NCBI GenBank assembly: GCA_013397695.1 | Contig: VYZI01000029.1 | Coordinates: 3,687,510-3,751,509 of the forward strand | Length of the DNA: 64,000 nucleotides | Origin: Centropus unirufus | Lineage: Eukaryota > Chordata > Aves > Cuculiformes > Centropidae | Direction: 5' to 3' | The notes under the pieces: model-generated | Told to the model about the DNA's origin: nothing | The model's input: the letters and a program-made list of their open reading frames with translations, nothing else | Databases searched by the model: none | Program-made: the position numbers and the translations under genes | Shown here: positions 37,375 through 52,000 of the stretch, one piece after another | Layout: every line of letters begins with the position of its first letter | How positions within the stretch are numbered: the first letter of the stretch is position 1

Positions 37375-40300
37375 TGCTTAATCTTTTTTTTTTTTCAGTT
37401 CATAAAAAGAAACTACCAAGCTTTACTTATATCTTTTGTTTACTTCCTATTTCTTCAATTCTCTGTTTCAAAACGAGTGCTGAAGCTTTTTTAATGGTAA
37501 TTAAGGAAAATTCAGAGTTCTGTATTTGATTATTTTTCACAAAAGCAGATATTTCCTGCATGCTGGTCAATAAGCTATACGGTAACATGTAGCTGGTTTC
37601 ATAGTCTTTCTTAGCAAAATCTTCCTACTTAATTTCCACTTTAATATGCTGTGTGCTTTTTCCGTTTTCTTAGTTATCATTCCTACAGCGGAGCATGACA
37701 TGCTCTCTGGGTTCTTTCACATATGATATGGGCATTTGCGTTTCTCTTCATTGGGTCTTGCTAGCTGCCTTCCCGTGCCTCTTGTTTTGCCAACCTGTTG
37801 TTTCTGGGAAACGGAAGCAAAACATCCATTTGGATGCTCACCTTGCGTTATCTTTGATCTCAATATGGCATGAATGCACACTTTTCCTGTTTGCTTGGGT
37901 TTTTAAATAAAAAAGTGATAAAATTGTACTTCTTGTTCCATCCTAGTTTGAATGTTTGTTTGAGCAGTTGTGTTTTAAGTAAACAGTTCTTGACTTCCAG
38001 GATGTAAATGTCTCCTGTCAGTAAGTCTTCCTTCAGCATTTCTGTTGATCTTCTCTTCAGTCCTGGTAACTTTCTTGAGGTGTTTATTTGAATAGTTAAT
38101 TTGGGGCATCTGTTTCCTCTTACGCCAGAAAATACTTGTGCTTTTTGACTTAAGAAATTACAAAGCCTTCTTCAGGTCCAGCTTCTTGTGTTGTCCAGTT
38201 CTACTCTCTTTTCCATTCTGAGTTGGGAGGGATGTGGGGGGTGTAAGAGACGGGGAAACAGCCAATTCCCTAATGTATTATGCATTCATTTAACTTTAGT
38301 ATTTAACAAGCTGATTCTCCGTATTACCAGTTTATTTTCTATGACCTGTTCTTTTGTGTACTACAGCAGTGACTACAGCTCCTGTCCATATTGGATCCTC
38401 TTCTCTGCTGTCCTTGTAACTGGAGATTTCTTTAATCCTCTGCTGTGTCTCTGTATCCTCAACTTGACTTGGGGGCAGAAACCAAAATTCCACAATGACT
38501 CTTGTGGAGGCCAAGGATCAAAATTCTTCTGAGGTACTAACTTTGTGTAAAAACAAGTTTAAAATTGTACATACAGGGAATTTCCATATTTCCTACCTGA
38601 TGCCTGTTAGACGTTTCTGCTTTGGTCTGCAGAATAACACATGAATTAGCTTAAAGTGGATTGAATGGTTTATACCTATAGGGTATAAAGCTGCGTCGAC
38701 TTGCTTACAATCCTGCCTTTAATTAAGATGATGCAACTCTGAGTGCAGATGAGACCTGAATGAAATCTGAAGTGCAGTTGACAATCTTTCCATTCTGCTG
38801 TGTTAGACCAAGCAAAAAATGAGTGCCAGAAATATTGTTACTAAAGTTGAAATAATGTACAAAGCTAGTCTAAGTGTCACCTGTATAACATTTAAAAGTC
38901 ATAATCTGATTATGTGGGGATTTTGTGAAGCATATTTTTCTTACACTTAATCAGCACGATGGCACTTGCTGGTCATTTTCATTGTGTTCACCCAATTAAC
39001 TGAATATCATATTACTTAGCAAAACAGTAGTGGCGGTGTGCAGATAGTCACCAGGGATGCTTAAAATTAACAAAAAAATCTTGATAACTGATGATTGTGT
39101 CTCTTTTGAATGTTTGCATTTCTTCATCTCTCTTACTTTCCTTGCTTTGAAGCCGTAGGCCATGCAAGGACATATATTTTTGTATGGCATTCATCATTCT
39201 CTGCACTGATGGGGTTTCGTTTTGGTGTTTTTCACTCATTTCAACTTTGCCATTGATTGCAGTCACAGAGTGAGCTGCAGGGCAGAGAGGGAAATGTACT
39301 TTTCTGTCGCTCAGAATTTGCTTTTGTTGGAGAAAGAAGCAGTGCTGAAAGGAACAAAAAGGAAACATCTAGTGCTGCATTGAAAATGCCTTCCCCCCAA
39401 AAAATTATTCTTTCCCCTTTATTATAGGTGTATAACACTGTGTGATATAGTTCTTTTCTGCCACATTGAGATCATTAAAACTGCCGATTTATGACATCCT
39501 CCTGTATAAAGAGCCTCTCAGGTGTAATAGTCTCTGTAGTTGTTTCTCTGTTGAGCAGAGGGAATGGTTCCCTGGTTGGAGTCCTCAGTGCTGGAGCACT
39601 GAATTATTTGTCAAGTGCTGAGGTAGGCTTATCGCCCAAGTAGGAATTAAAAAAAGGTCATTTAGATTTTTATTTGTGAGAATTGATTATCAGAATGCTT
39701 CCCTGGACAGCTGCATTGTTGCTGTCATCTAAAAGATTCGTGGCACTGTGAGCATAAGCCACTGTTGTCGCAGCTGTTGTCCATGTCTTATGGCTGATGT
39801 GCACAGGGTAAAAGGGCAACACTTGGGACAACCTTAAAGTTTGACAATTCAGGGTTTTTTTTATCCATGGAATCATAGCATTATGTTGTATATTAGTATT
39901 AGCAATAATGATATACTGTAATATGGAGAATACGTATCAACTCCAACAATTCAACTGTCATTCTGTCCCAAAAAAAATTTCACTACTTGAGTAAACTCAT
40001 ATCTCAGCAAATATTTTCGCTTGACACAGGAGAAAATTGCAGAGTAAACCTTTATGTTAAGTAGCAACAACTTTCATGTAACACCAACAATTTTTTATGA
40101 CCTAGGAGTTGGAGGACTGCTATACAACAAATCCAACAAAAGAAAGTAAGGAGCAGAGTGAAACTTCCCTTGCTGTTGTTATGATAATGGTAGAGTTTTC
40201 TTTGTGAATGTAGTTCACATCTCTGTAGATGACCTGACCTATTTTAGCTAAAATAATTATGTTTTGAAGAGACCGAATGGAGTTACTATTTGAAAAAGTC

Positions 40301-42779
40301 TTGTATCTAAAATTCTGAGTTCAACAGTAAAAGATGCAAAGGGCCAGATGTTTTTACGAGCTTTTGATTCTTCCCTCATCAGTCATTGTGATTATGTAAT
40401 GTGCAGCACGTGTTGCTTAATAACACACATTCATAATGTTTGTAGATGTCTGTTGCTTTCCTTTAAAAATTTTCAGTAGATTATTTGATTTTCTGCATGT
40501 TCAGTGTTTATATAGTGTTCCAGGGATTTTATAGTGTAATTTACTTACATTGTCAGATTGGAGTCAGACCTATGGTGTGTCTCAAATTAAATGGGGGTGT
40601 CTGATTTTTTCTGTAAAAATATTTCCATGTTTTTCGGTGTTGTACATGTGTTTATGGTTTAACTGAAGATTATTTCAAATATTTGAAGGCTGTTGAACAG
40701 CTATTTATTAAAAATCTAAAAGAAGATACAAACCTATCTAAACAATGGGAATAAAGAATTAAAAAAAAAGACCAGTCAATCATCTCACTTCTCATTCCAG
40801 TGCATTTTCTGCCCCATGTTTTCCTGGGGGGAGGGTGTTTTCCTCATTCCCTGGAACATTTGTGTCAGCACAAGGCAAGGGTGGAAATGACTGGGCTGGC
40901 TGAGAGGAAGAGGAGCTTCATTTGGCACAGTCAACAAGAAGTTAGTCACAGTGTGTTGATGGAAGAAATTGGCTTGGTCTATACGGTCTGTTGTTCCTCT
41001 TCACAGTGGCAAACAGTTCCTAACCTATTGCTGCAAGGCTCACATACTGTAATTCAGAAAGCCCAGGGCTTTTCTTAAATGAAGATACTTTCTTGGAACA
41101 TGCACGTTTCTCAGTATCATTCACTTTAGAGAAAAAAGGAGAATTTGGGTATCTCAGGAAAATTCACCCTGCTAAATTCTGAAATAGTTTCTTTAGAGCT
41201 ATTGTTATAAGTGTGAAGACACACACTGACTGTATTTGTAAGGAAACTATTGCTAAGGTACCTGTCAACATCAGGTTCCTATTAAATGTTTTTGAAAACC
41301 AGTTAAGTTCTTGTCTAAACCCGAATGGTATTTTATAAAACAAGATATAAATCTATGAAGGACAAACACTTGGTCTCTTCAGGAGAGCCTGAAACCCTTC
41401 TAGTTCTGTATATTTTCTTAATTTGTTGTAACTGCAGTATTTTTTAGATGAGAACTAATAATCAGCAAGTAACATATGGGGTTTCTATTTTAAGTCCTCC
41501 TCCTTTTTTTTTCGGATGGTATTGTGTAAGCCAAGCTGTGTATCCTGTTAGTAATTATTTGTATTTCACTATTGCCTGGAGATTCCAGCTGACTTGCTTG
41601 CTGCTTAGAAGTGTTTTTGTATGGGAGAGTCCAAGACCATCATCGGTGTTCACTGGCAGCAAAAAAAAACCCCAATAAAAATAAATAACTGGGGGGTATT
41701 TATATTGATACAGAGACTGGCACATAATTTTTCTGTCTTGGTTGTGTCTTGGGTAGGGGTATATTGAGAAAAAAAAAAAGGCAGAAGCATGACAAAGAGC
41801 TGAATTGCCTTTGCTCAAGGTCACACAGGAGATTGCTGGTTGATCTATGAAGAGCACTTTAGGGATCCCTCCTCTCCTGTCCTATCCCTTGAAATGTTTC
41901 TGACCTGTGTTGTAATGGGTTTTTCTTAGGTTAATCCATCTGCTTTCTGAGAGAAAATAAAATATCATTTCATCAACCAAAAATGAAGTCTAAAGCACAC
42001 GCTCATTGTCATTCAAGAGAGACAAAAGAAGCAAAGATGGACATTGTATTTAGCAACAGTTGGAGGACGCAACATTGTTTGTGCAATATTCTCTAGGTCT
42101 CCAGAGATTCTTTCCTAAGCACAGAAAGGCTGAGGAAGTGGAGGCATTGGCATGGTGTTGAAGCAGCTGCGGAGAGCTGGCTTAGCCACAAACATCTGAG
42201 TGCAAAGTAGGTCACAAAATAAGTGATGTTGCTTTGTTGTTTTGAAAGAATATATGGTTTCAGCTAATTTTAGCATGCGTAGTATAATATCGTATAAAAA
42301 ATAGATGATTGCAATGTAGCACGTTAACAGCTGAGGGGTTTAAGCCATATGTTTTCAAAATATTTTCAGTGCTTTTCTTGTAATCTAGACACATTTTTTG
42401 TTTTAGTTTGACTGTCATAGGCCACCTCTGGCCAGTAATGCTGCCAGGACCTTAGCACTTAACACTTCTTGACTTCCTTAGCGTGACTTCTTTTTTAAAC
42501 TTGAGTCTATAGTGAAGTAGAAATACTCCTTTGCATTATGAATCTTTAAATTCTGTTTATAACTTTAAGGTTTAATTTAACTCTTCAAGGTATTTCTCAC
42601 GTGGTACTGAGCTTTTTGACACTGTGTGCCAGCTTTTCAGGGGCAATATGAGGAAAAACTAAAGAAAGTTATTAAGTCCTTCATGTTGGACATTGAGGAG
42701 TCAGTGAATAAATAATAAAAATAAAATATGAAGTATTTTCTGCTGTTCAGCTTCCCTTCTTAGGAGCCTCAATGATTTC

Positions 42780-42795
42780 TTTTTTTTTTTTTTTT
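42780..42795 (+). repeat. T16 homopolymer
   Basis: An uninterrupted T run, equal to A16 on the minus strand. No retrocopy body is recognisable beside it. Confidence 0.75.
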
Positions 42796-43229
42796 AATTG
42801 AATCTTCTATTTCAAAATTTTCCTTTATTTCTCTACTGTAGATTTTTATATCACTACTATTAGTGTGGTTTTCTGTATTATTCATAGAAAAGCACTGATG
42901 CTTTTGACTGTGGCAGTGGGGACTGGGCTTCGGGTTCTGCTTAAAAGCTTACAGAAAGAACACAGCTCATTCAGTTCATAGACCTCCAATGTGTAAAGCA
43001 CTCCCTTTTGTTCATTTAACACCTAGCTAGATATTACGAATTTTGGAATACCAAATTATGGCCTCATTTCTATGGGTGTTCTCATTATTTTTGTCATATG
43101 TACATATGCTTCCAGAAAAGGGAGAGAAGGGGTTAGTAGATGAATCAATTAATAAAATGTTCTCAAAGATTAGAATCATATTGGTATCTAGGTCCAGTTG
43201 CAGTCAACGCCAGTTATAGTCTTAAATGC

Positions 43230-43268
43230 TGGTTTGTTTTTTGTTTGTTTGTTTTGTTGTTTTTTTTC
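43230..43268 (+). repeat. TTTG-rich tract
   Basis: GGTTTG, T6, (GTTT)n, GTTTTG and T8 on the sense strand. It is a (TTTG)n-like low-complexity tract. Confidence 0.7.
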
Positions 43269-46142
43269 ATGGAACCAAGTGTAGGACAGGCTTGCAGAAC
43301 AAGTGTTTACCTTTTTGTTTAGGTTGCAGATCAAAATGTAGCTTAGGATGCTCTGAATAAGTCTCTGCTGTTGAGAAACTGAGAAATGGCAGAGTGCGCT
43401 CGCGTTCAAAGAGGGAGATTTGTGCTGTCCTGAGGATGTTCACAGTGAGTTTCACCGCACCCTCTGTGCAGTGCGTGAGCCTGAAAAGCCAGCCTGGAAC
43501 TCAGGGTTGGCAGATGTGGATTACTGCGTTTTAATGTCTGTTGACTGTTCTAACAGGCTGAAAACTTGCAGACAGTTCATATGTTGGTATTTCTCAATGT
43601 CTGTGAGGAGCTGGACACCAATAACAAGGCTCATATGCAATCATGGCAATAAATTTTAATTCAACGATAGTTGCAGTAAACGGATGTAGTTATACCAACA
43701 GCTTGGCATTTGCCATGCTGCTTGCTATTTTGAGGTTTGTAGCTTTTTGAGTAGAAAAATGACACTCCCCTCTCTTCAATGTTTTCTTCTATTCCCTTCC
43801 AGTCCCATGATTTTCCATGTGTTTTAAACAAGTTAATAGGTAGTTAGTATGTATTTAGGGCACAGAAGATATTAATATTGTTTTGCAATCCAGGACAAAA
43901 TGCAATGTTTAGAATTTTAATTAACATAGATATGAAATGTGAATTTCTCTCTAGATGACAGAAAGTGGGTTAGGATCTTGTCTGTTATTTATAAGCTGTG
44001 TAGTCTTCAGTCCTTTTTTCATTCTTTCAGCAAAATCATGTTAGAATCTTCTGTCTGCCAGGAAAAAGCTTTGACTTCATGGACAGAATTGAAATGTATC
44101 TGACAGTGTCAAATATGAGAAAAGAATGGAAGTGGTCCAGTAGTGAGAATAATTTGATTTATTACTGTAAGAAGGGGTTTGAAAAATTAACAAGCATGAG
44201 TTGAGTACTCAGTTCAAAAAGTTCATTTGCCTGGAAGTGCTTCTGGACTTCAATTTGTGAACTTACAGCAATATGATGAATTATTTGGTGTGTTCTTTAT
44301 GCCACTGAGCCTTTTGAAGGTTTTATTTTCTTCAGGCTAATGAAATACTTAGGTAGTATGCTATTGTTTTAGGGATGTGAAAAATGAAGTTTTGTTTTGT
44401 AGCATAAGAGGGAAAAGTGATTGCTTCTGGTAAAGTAAGTGCACGTAATGTTATTTAAGCTGGTAATGTAAAGTTCAATGGACCTGAAATTAGACTTGCA
44501 GCTGCATTTTTATTTAAGAATAGTTGTGTGACTGTCCATTCTTCATTGCTTTTTTTTTTATCTCCATACAAAACAGAGTATTGGGCTAAAGAATTCTATA
44601 CTTCAGGGGTAAAGCAGAGTAGTTACTCATGCTTTAAGAGAAAAAGGATTTTTTTGTCTATACCAGTGAAGAAAATGAATCTTGTGTTCCTTGTCTGTTC
44701 TTTATTTGTAAATAGAAATTACTTATTGTGCTGCAGTGTTCTATGTGTCTTTCATATACTTGGCTTTATCACTTTTTCACTGTGAGCATTAATTTAACGT
44801 TTATGACTAGGAGGTAGATGCACAAAGGTCTCTCCTTTCTGAACACACAGAGGCAGAAAATGCTATAAATCCACATTGCCTTGCATCTGTACATAGAAAA
44901 AGCAATTGAAGAATGGACATGCTTGACACCTGAACTTTGACATGTTTGTAAGGGCACAGAAAAAAGGAGGAACACATTAGCTATTTATCTTTGGTTTTAG
45001 TGCACCTATTTGAAGTAAGGTAACCAGCACACTCAAGAGTTACTTGTAGCTCATCTCTTTGAATACAGAATGCTCTGCAAACCCAAAGGCAATATTTTCC
45101 ATGGAGAGCGGACTAAATCAGGGGATAGGCTGGAAAAAACCGCAAAGGCTGTAGAAAATTTTGGATCTCTAGAGCTTCCTCATGCTAAGGGTCTGTTCCT
45201 GTTCCCATGTGCAAAACCACTGATTAATCCAGAGTAGCAGCTTCTCGTCAAGTATAGCTGCCAATATCCTCTGATCCACTGGCACACTGTTGGGATGTTG
45301 TAAAGGCTGCAGCTCCCCTCTGGTACTGCAGCACAAGGATTGTCTTCATTTGGAGCTGGCAGAAGGGCCCAGCCAACCTTTATTCCCTAAGGAACTAAAG
45401 AGGGGCCGGCCAAAGGCAACAGCAAACCTGGTTAAAGAGAGAACACCAGGGCAAAAGGTGGGGATCAGGGCTTAAAGGACTGAGTGAAATAGGATACACA
45501 TCACAAATTTACACGAAGAGATTGAGAACTGTGGAGACGCAGGATATAGCACGTGAGGCTGTTTTATGCTGCCAGTTAGGGGTTTTTTTGGTAGGGTAGT
45601 GGTCTTACAGCAGTGTCCGGTTTATGGCCGCAATCCTGGCTTTATTTTAGATTCTCTGCAACTGTTTTATGTATTCAAAAGATTTCCCTTTCTGCTTAAC
45701 TTTGTGCTCTGCAGAAATAACTCTTAACTTTGTGTTTCCTGTTTGCGCAAAAGCGCTGAAGCACAGACCAACACTTGAAGCAGTATTTGTGTGGTTGAGT
45801 GTGTCTGGAAGAATTGTTTACATCTCGGCATCTGAAACTGGGAGGGGAACAGCAGGACATGTTTGAGAATGGAAAGATGGAGAACAAATCTTCTATCGCA
45901 ATTCCTTGGAGTATATTCTGGGAACAATGAAGTAACTGTGCTTTGCTCTGATTTTCAAGGCTGGCTTGTCTCAGAGAGGGATAACATTATTCTGCTTGCA
46001 ACATCTTCTACTAGATGTCAGTATAAACAGCGGCAAATGAAAAGCTCTATCAGTGGGGCTTGGAATTGTATCATGGAACAGGGGGTATAGTAAAAATGTT
46101 AGAAGAAACAAGTTTAAAATGTACAGTTGCTGTGCGTGTAAC

Positions 46143-46255
46143 GAATCATGGAATGATTTGGGTTGGAAGGGACCATGAAGGTCATCAGTCCAACTCCCCT
46201 GCTGTGAGAAGGGACATCTTCAACTATACCAGGTTGCTGAAGACCTCCCTCACTT
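46143..46255 (-). mobile_element. Short CR1 LINE 3'-end fragment, - strand
   Basis: The + strand reads AATCATGGAATGATTTGGGT, TTGGAAGGGACCATGAAGGT, then a version of TCCAACTCCCCTGCTGTG, AGGGACATCTTCAACTA and CAGGTTGCTGAAGACC. That is the reversed terminal part of CR1. Only about 110 bp is recognisable, and the terminal octamer is degenerate. Confidence 0.9.
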
Positions 46256-48611
46256 TCCTTTACCTTCTGATGCTTTTTTAAAAAGTTTTGGCAGTCTGAC
46301 AAAAGCAGATATTAAATTGAAGACTTCAATTACACTTTCAGAGAAGGGTACTAGTAATGTCCTCTGTTGGTTATTCTCCCTGACCTGAAATCCTTGTTCA
46401 CTTTGCATTAAAATATGAAGTTTGAGGTAATTCCTGAACAAAATTGCAGAAAGAACTCAATTAAGAACAAGCTTGAAAATGTTAGTGAAACAGTAGAAAA
46501 CCAAATTTGCATATGAAAACAATTAAAACTGTGTGAGAATTTTGAGTAAGATAGTTTTAAGAAATTATATGAAAGCTGGATGTATCATCTTGGTACATCT
46601 TCCATTCAGGTCTTGTCTATATATTAGCAGTCAGAATATTTAGAGTACTGCAATTAACTGTAAAGTAACTGTGGTTCTTAAGTAACATCTGTGTGAAGAA
46701 TGTAGTTCTTTTTAAATGTGGAAATTTTTTTTTTGCTGTTGAGCTTGTTATGGAACCTGCTGTGATGCTCTGAACTTTTACCCATTAATGTGTGTGCCTT
46801 TCATCCTCAGTTTTTAATGTTCGAAACAGCATTTCTAGCTTCCTTTAAGTGTACTTTTCTGTAATGCACATTCTTGATATTGCTGGCTGAAGAGAAAATA
46901 TGCTGGAATATGTTTCCCTCATTTAAATGGTTGATTTAAATCATGGAACTGATGTATGCTAGAAATAACTTTCAGTGAATTAAACATGTCCAGGATGGGA
47001 ATATGGAAAGAATAATTTCAGCCAGTGGCCTTTCTCAAGAGAAAAGCGTAATCTACATAATGGATTTGTGGAACTACAGAGAAAAGCACAATGCAATAAA
47101 GCCAGTGAATTTCAATTTAAACATGCTTATCCTGGTTTGATAGGTATTTAACATAAAAGTGTATGCAGAGAAATCTTTTCTGCGTACATTTCTGAAGACA
47201 GTTAAATGCAATGAAATTGTCAGCTCTGGTGATTCAGAAGCAGTCTTCCAATGTCTTTAAATATAAAATATTTCTTTGTCCAATTTCTTAAACTTTTAAT
47301 GCCTGGACTTGCATGCCGTAACACCTACATCTCAATTCTAATGCAAAACAGTAAAAGGCTATTTCTAGTTGTTTAAATTATATAGCTAACCAAAATATTT
47401 GTAATGGTAGTAGATGAAGCACTGTCTTTACTTTTTTTTCTGTGAAAAGAAAGATTTCCTCAAGCTCGTCTTGCAATTTGTTTGCATTTAACCTGACTCA
47501 TTTTTAGGTATAGAGAGCTGGCACTGCTTTGGCATGGTGTGTGTGCCGATGAGGTGTTGCGTTTTTTTAATCTGAAGTCTCCTGAAATATGCCAGTCTGT
47601 CCAGTGAATTCCTATTTTAGAATTCCCATGAAACTGTGAGGAGATGGTAGGAAAGAACAAAGGATGTAATTTCAGGTAAAACTCACCCAGCATTCGTGGA
47701 GACTGAGACCTGTGAAGTCAGGTCCTGGAGGAGGGTGAGCAAGTCGCCTACATGCTACTGCTCATCTCTGCTTTGTTTGGGGAGGAGGGGGTTAAACTTT
47801 CTTGGTTTTATGCTGTCCCTTGTATTATGTTCCCAGTTGCTTTATAACCATGTGATGCGTACTTTCATTATATCAAGGGAGTGGAGAGGATCATCAGTTC
47901 TTCACTTTGTGATTAGTAAAGCGTCTCTAGGAAGGCCTGGCTCTGTGAAGCCTAGCTCTGTTTTCAGTGACAGACCTAATGCTTGACCTATTGTCTGTTC
48001 CACCAAGAAGTTCAAGTTATACTATTTTCCCCTTGTATTTTCGATTTAAAGCTCATTCATTTGATTTGATTTTAAAGCCAAGTCCATGTAACAGTTGAGT
48101 GCCTCTCTAAGTGGCAGTTCAACTTCACCCTGCGCTCTGTGTATTCCTACCTGTTCATGGACACCCATTACATCACAGTGAGTGAAGTTTTTCAGGAAAC
48201 CGATGTACCAGAACATTAAAAATTTTATTGATTTATTTTTCAGAAAAGGGGACAGGTTGCGAGCAATTCATCTGTTTTAACTCAGTGTGAGCCCACTTGT
48301 GCTTGTACCAGGGAAGTGCATTGTCAGGCCTTTGGCCTTTAGCAAAGGGCACATCACATCTAGCCTTGAGACCTTACAGTCTGCAGGACAAATGCAAAAT
48401 ACGGCTCCCTGAATGCTTGGAGTCCGCTGTCTGGCAGAAGTTCACTTCCATACATTTTGCTTTCCAGCGAATCCTGTGGAAAATCACCTAGAACCTTGTA
48501 CTCCTTCAGGGACTTGTTTGTGGTGTAAGGCATTTCCGCTTGTTTTGACCCAATTTTCATTTCTGTTCATAAGCACTTAGGGATTAACCTGATGGTTTAG
48601 TTATAAAATCA

Positions 48612-48666
48612 CATAACAGGAAATAATAAGAAACAATAAGGAAGTAATACGAAGCATAACAGGAAA
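48612..48666 (+). repeat. 12-bp direct repeat within A-rich DNA
   Basis: CATAACAGGAAA occurs at 48612-48623 and 48655-48666, separated by an A-rich stretch of AATAAG-like units. Confidence 0.6.
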
Positions 48667-51600
48667 GAAACTGTTCTATATGAGCTGTTTAAAAGAAATG
48701 GTGAGTTAGTGTGTTTAATGGGGTTCATTAATCGGTAATCTTTTACTATGGAAACCAGATCTTGTACCACAGAATTAAAGTACAAATATAATTTTAGCTT
48801 TTCACAGAAACTGCAGTAAAGCAAGTCTTCTGTTTGCTGCATGGTTGGAAGCCAGGCATTTTTAGATTTTGTCTTTTGAGAATGTCATATTTGCTTTGGC
48901 ATTTCATAGGACTATTGATGTGTAGTTCATTGGACATTCCCTGCTTTCTTACTGTCTTACTTGGAATTTTCTGGCCAACAGCTGATGCAGTCAAAATTTT
49001 AGGAATTGTTTTGTAAGGCAAAGACCCTTCTCTGTATAATAGTAAAATGTATTTGCCCTTGTAGGAGCTTCAATGACCACAGTTTTGCAGTCTGTTTCTT
49101 CTTGCATAATGCATTTATTTTATCCCATGTTTGAAGTTTGACAGTGGATCATTAGAGTTAATTCATGTAGCAATAAAGATCAGGAGGTCACACAAGGCAG
49201 TTCCTTTGATTGTTGCATGTCTGCTGTACTGAACCCTTAAAATCTTTGCTTGTAGGAGGGAGTTCATGGTTCTCTTCTACAATTTCATAATCAACTCTAC
49301 TTGCTTAGCTTCATCTAAACTCCTACACCCAAACCCAGCTGGTGTAAATCTGATCTCGGGGGTAATGAACTACAGTTTAGTTAGGGCTGGGAGGAGTTAC
49401 CTTGAACACTTGTTGATTTGTGTAGGGAGAGAGGTCCCTGCAATCTTTCTTTCTCAATAACTGCTCACGTGTTTTGACATCAGCTTTAAAGACAAAACTA
49501 TGTCAGGTTTTCACTTTAAACTTTGAAGACCAGTTGCTGAGCTGTTGTTCAGAGTAACATTAAGCTAGTTTTATTTTGTTTTAGGTTTGAAAGCACTTCT
49601 AAAGTACTTGGTTTATTAGGTTTAAGAATTGTGCTCTTCTGTAATCTGTGCGATTTCATCATATTAATCTTCTTTGGTTTAAGCAATAATTTCTAAGTGC
49701 TGGGTAGAGGCTGGGACATACATACACAGTGCAATTACTATTATTCTGTATGTGTTCCCAGTTAGAAATTATTTTTAATTAAAATTAAGAATTGCCCCCA
49801 AGCGATAGAACAAATACAGAAAAAGATGTATCCAGTACCATAAAATATAGAATAAATTAGTAAAGCTTTCAAACAAGGTTAAATGCCTCTTTAATGAAAC
49901 GATTCAATAAAGTTGCATTTGTAATCAACATGGAATATTCTTGATTATTAATTTGAGGAGGTAATATTCTGCCTATTTCTTCCTTTCCTGCAGCCATTCT
50001 GCCTTTTGTTAGCTGTTGTGTTTTCCATAATCTTTACATGTTTGCAGCATTCCAGATTTCCGGGATTTTAAATGAAGTGAGGATTAGAAGAGTGATTTTT
50101 TTTTTTTTTCTCTTGTCAAATTTTTTTTTAATTGATTTTTAATTGATTGACCATTCTGAAATGAGGGAGATTACCTTAAAAACACACCAAAAAAAGCAAT
50201 AAATCAATTTTCTAAAGTAAACTTAAAATCTCATTGAAATTGGCCTGTACTTACCCAAATATCTCTTGAAAATCCCAGTAGGAATTTTAAAGGCTGTACA
50301 AAAGAATCAGGTAGATGTAGGAAACTAATGCAGAACTTCCATAGCTAATCTTGTTAGGCATTTCATCTAACATGACTTGGACTACTCTGTACCCAAATTA
50401 TACCACATTTTCTGTGTGCCAACAGCATGCTTAAGAAGAATTAACCAATGATTGGTCAATGCACTGCAAGTTGTTTCATATTGGACCTTTTTTCTTGTGT
50501 TAGAACATTCTTAGGAGTTTCTTAACTCTAAAATAAGACCCTGTCAAAGAGGTAGTTGTAGCGTGCTGGGTTTTGAGGGTGGAGGTGGAAACAAAGGAGC
50601 ATGCCAAAAAATACTGACTGGAGAAATGATACATTCAAACATTCTTCGATCTTGTCTTTCTTTTGGTCTTTAAATTAGGTATGTACTATTTTCTGTGGCA
50701 TTGTTTTCTGCTGTAGCTAAAGCTATACCGTGGGGAAAATTTGTACTGTGCTTAGAATTCTGAGTATATCAAAAGTTTTGTTTTAATATCATAGGTGCAG
50801 CCCTTTTGAAGCAGTCTATAGCAGATTAAAGTCTCCAAACCCTAAAATGGTGAAATTGTTTCATCATTCTGTGTTCCATTTGTCTCCCTACAGCCATGGT
50901 CAGGCAGCAGCAGCCTTCGAGGGTCTTGCTGCGCCCTCAGGTTTTGCCCATTTTTGCATCTTCCACTGTGTTGTGGTGTACGTGCATGTCTTTGGCTGCT
51001 TTCTAACTTGTCATTAGAAAAGTAAATTAAAAGCCATTTTTTGTTCTTCTAGCCAAGAGTCTTTAATCTATTTATTTGGATATTCTGTCGCCATTTCCAA
51101 ATTGAAAGAGGTCAAGGCTAGGACGTGGTTTCACAAGAAGCTGTAGTCTGGATGGAAACCTTACTAACAGTTGCCAAAATGGAGGTCTTCTTCCCTCTAT
51201 CCTAGCTTTCCTCTCCCTCTAGTTTTTGTGCCTGCTTCTGCTCTCTTGCATCGTGCTCCTTTCCAAGTGCACATTTGATTTGTTAAAGAGGCAGAAAGAG
51301 AAGTCAACAAAATGGTGTCATTTTCCTACATTTTAGTAACGTAACTTGCCCCACAAAGCAATCTGGTGAAGACTTGTATTGGCATGAGATCAGATTTGGG
51401 CCTGAAAGGCTTGGGGTAAGGATGCAGTGGAGTTGAAAGGAGAAGCTCAGAGGGGAACCATAAATAAGAGTGGAAGGACCAAATCCAAACCCTTGGGGTT
51501 AGTGGAAGGAAAGCTTCGGTCTCACTCAGGTGTTCACTTGTAGCGTGTGGAACTGGACCCAGGTTTCGCTGTGCAAGTCCTTATGTTACTTCCTTCTGCT

Positions 51601-51942
51601 ATACTTGTATTGTGCTTTTTGTAGAGTACATCTTTTTATATCTGCCACTGAGTTTTATGTTGGCGAAAAGTTGGAGTCATAGTATCCTATTAGCACTCTT
51701 GCCAGTCAAGCTTGTTAGGGGTCTTTTTTTTTAATTAATGTAATTAAACCTGATGGCCACTACATCTTGGCATAAGATCTGTACTTTTATTTTTTAATCT
51801 CTACCAACTTAGTAAATATTGAGATCTCCGATTTGTCACACATATAAAATTCTGTGTTATTTGTGCTCTTATTAAGTGGCTGTATTTGTTATTAATGTCT
51901 TTTTATTAACTACAGAGCTTGCCTCTTTCCAAGTTATTATCT

Positions 51943-52000
51943 CCATTATCTCTACTGTATAGACTCTCTCCAAATCGCCATTATCCCTACGGAATAGACT
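51943..52000 (+). repeat. Imperfect 23-bp direct repeat
   Basis: Two 23-mers at 51943-51965 and 51978-52000 agree at 20 of 23 positions. They share CCATTATC at the start and ATAGACT at the end, with a period of 35. Confidence 0.65.

Larger units (their letters stand above)
36391..46142. other. Intron 1 segment: unique AT-rich DNA
   Basis: No gene or clear transposon is seen in 9.8 kb. A (CA)7 repeat (36827-36840), a short GATA tetranucleotide repeat (37353-37374), a T16 run (42780-42795) and a TTTG-rich tract (43230-43268) are present. Confidence 0.6.
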
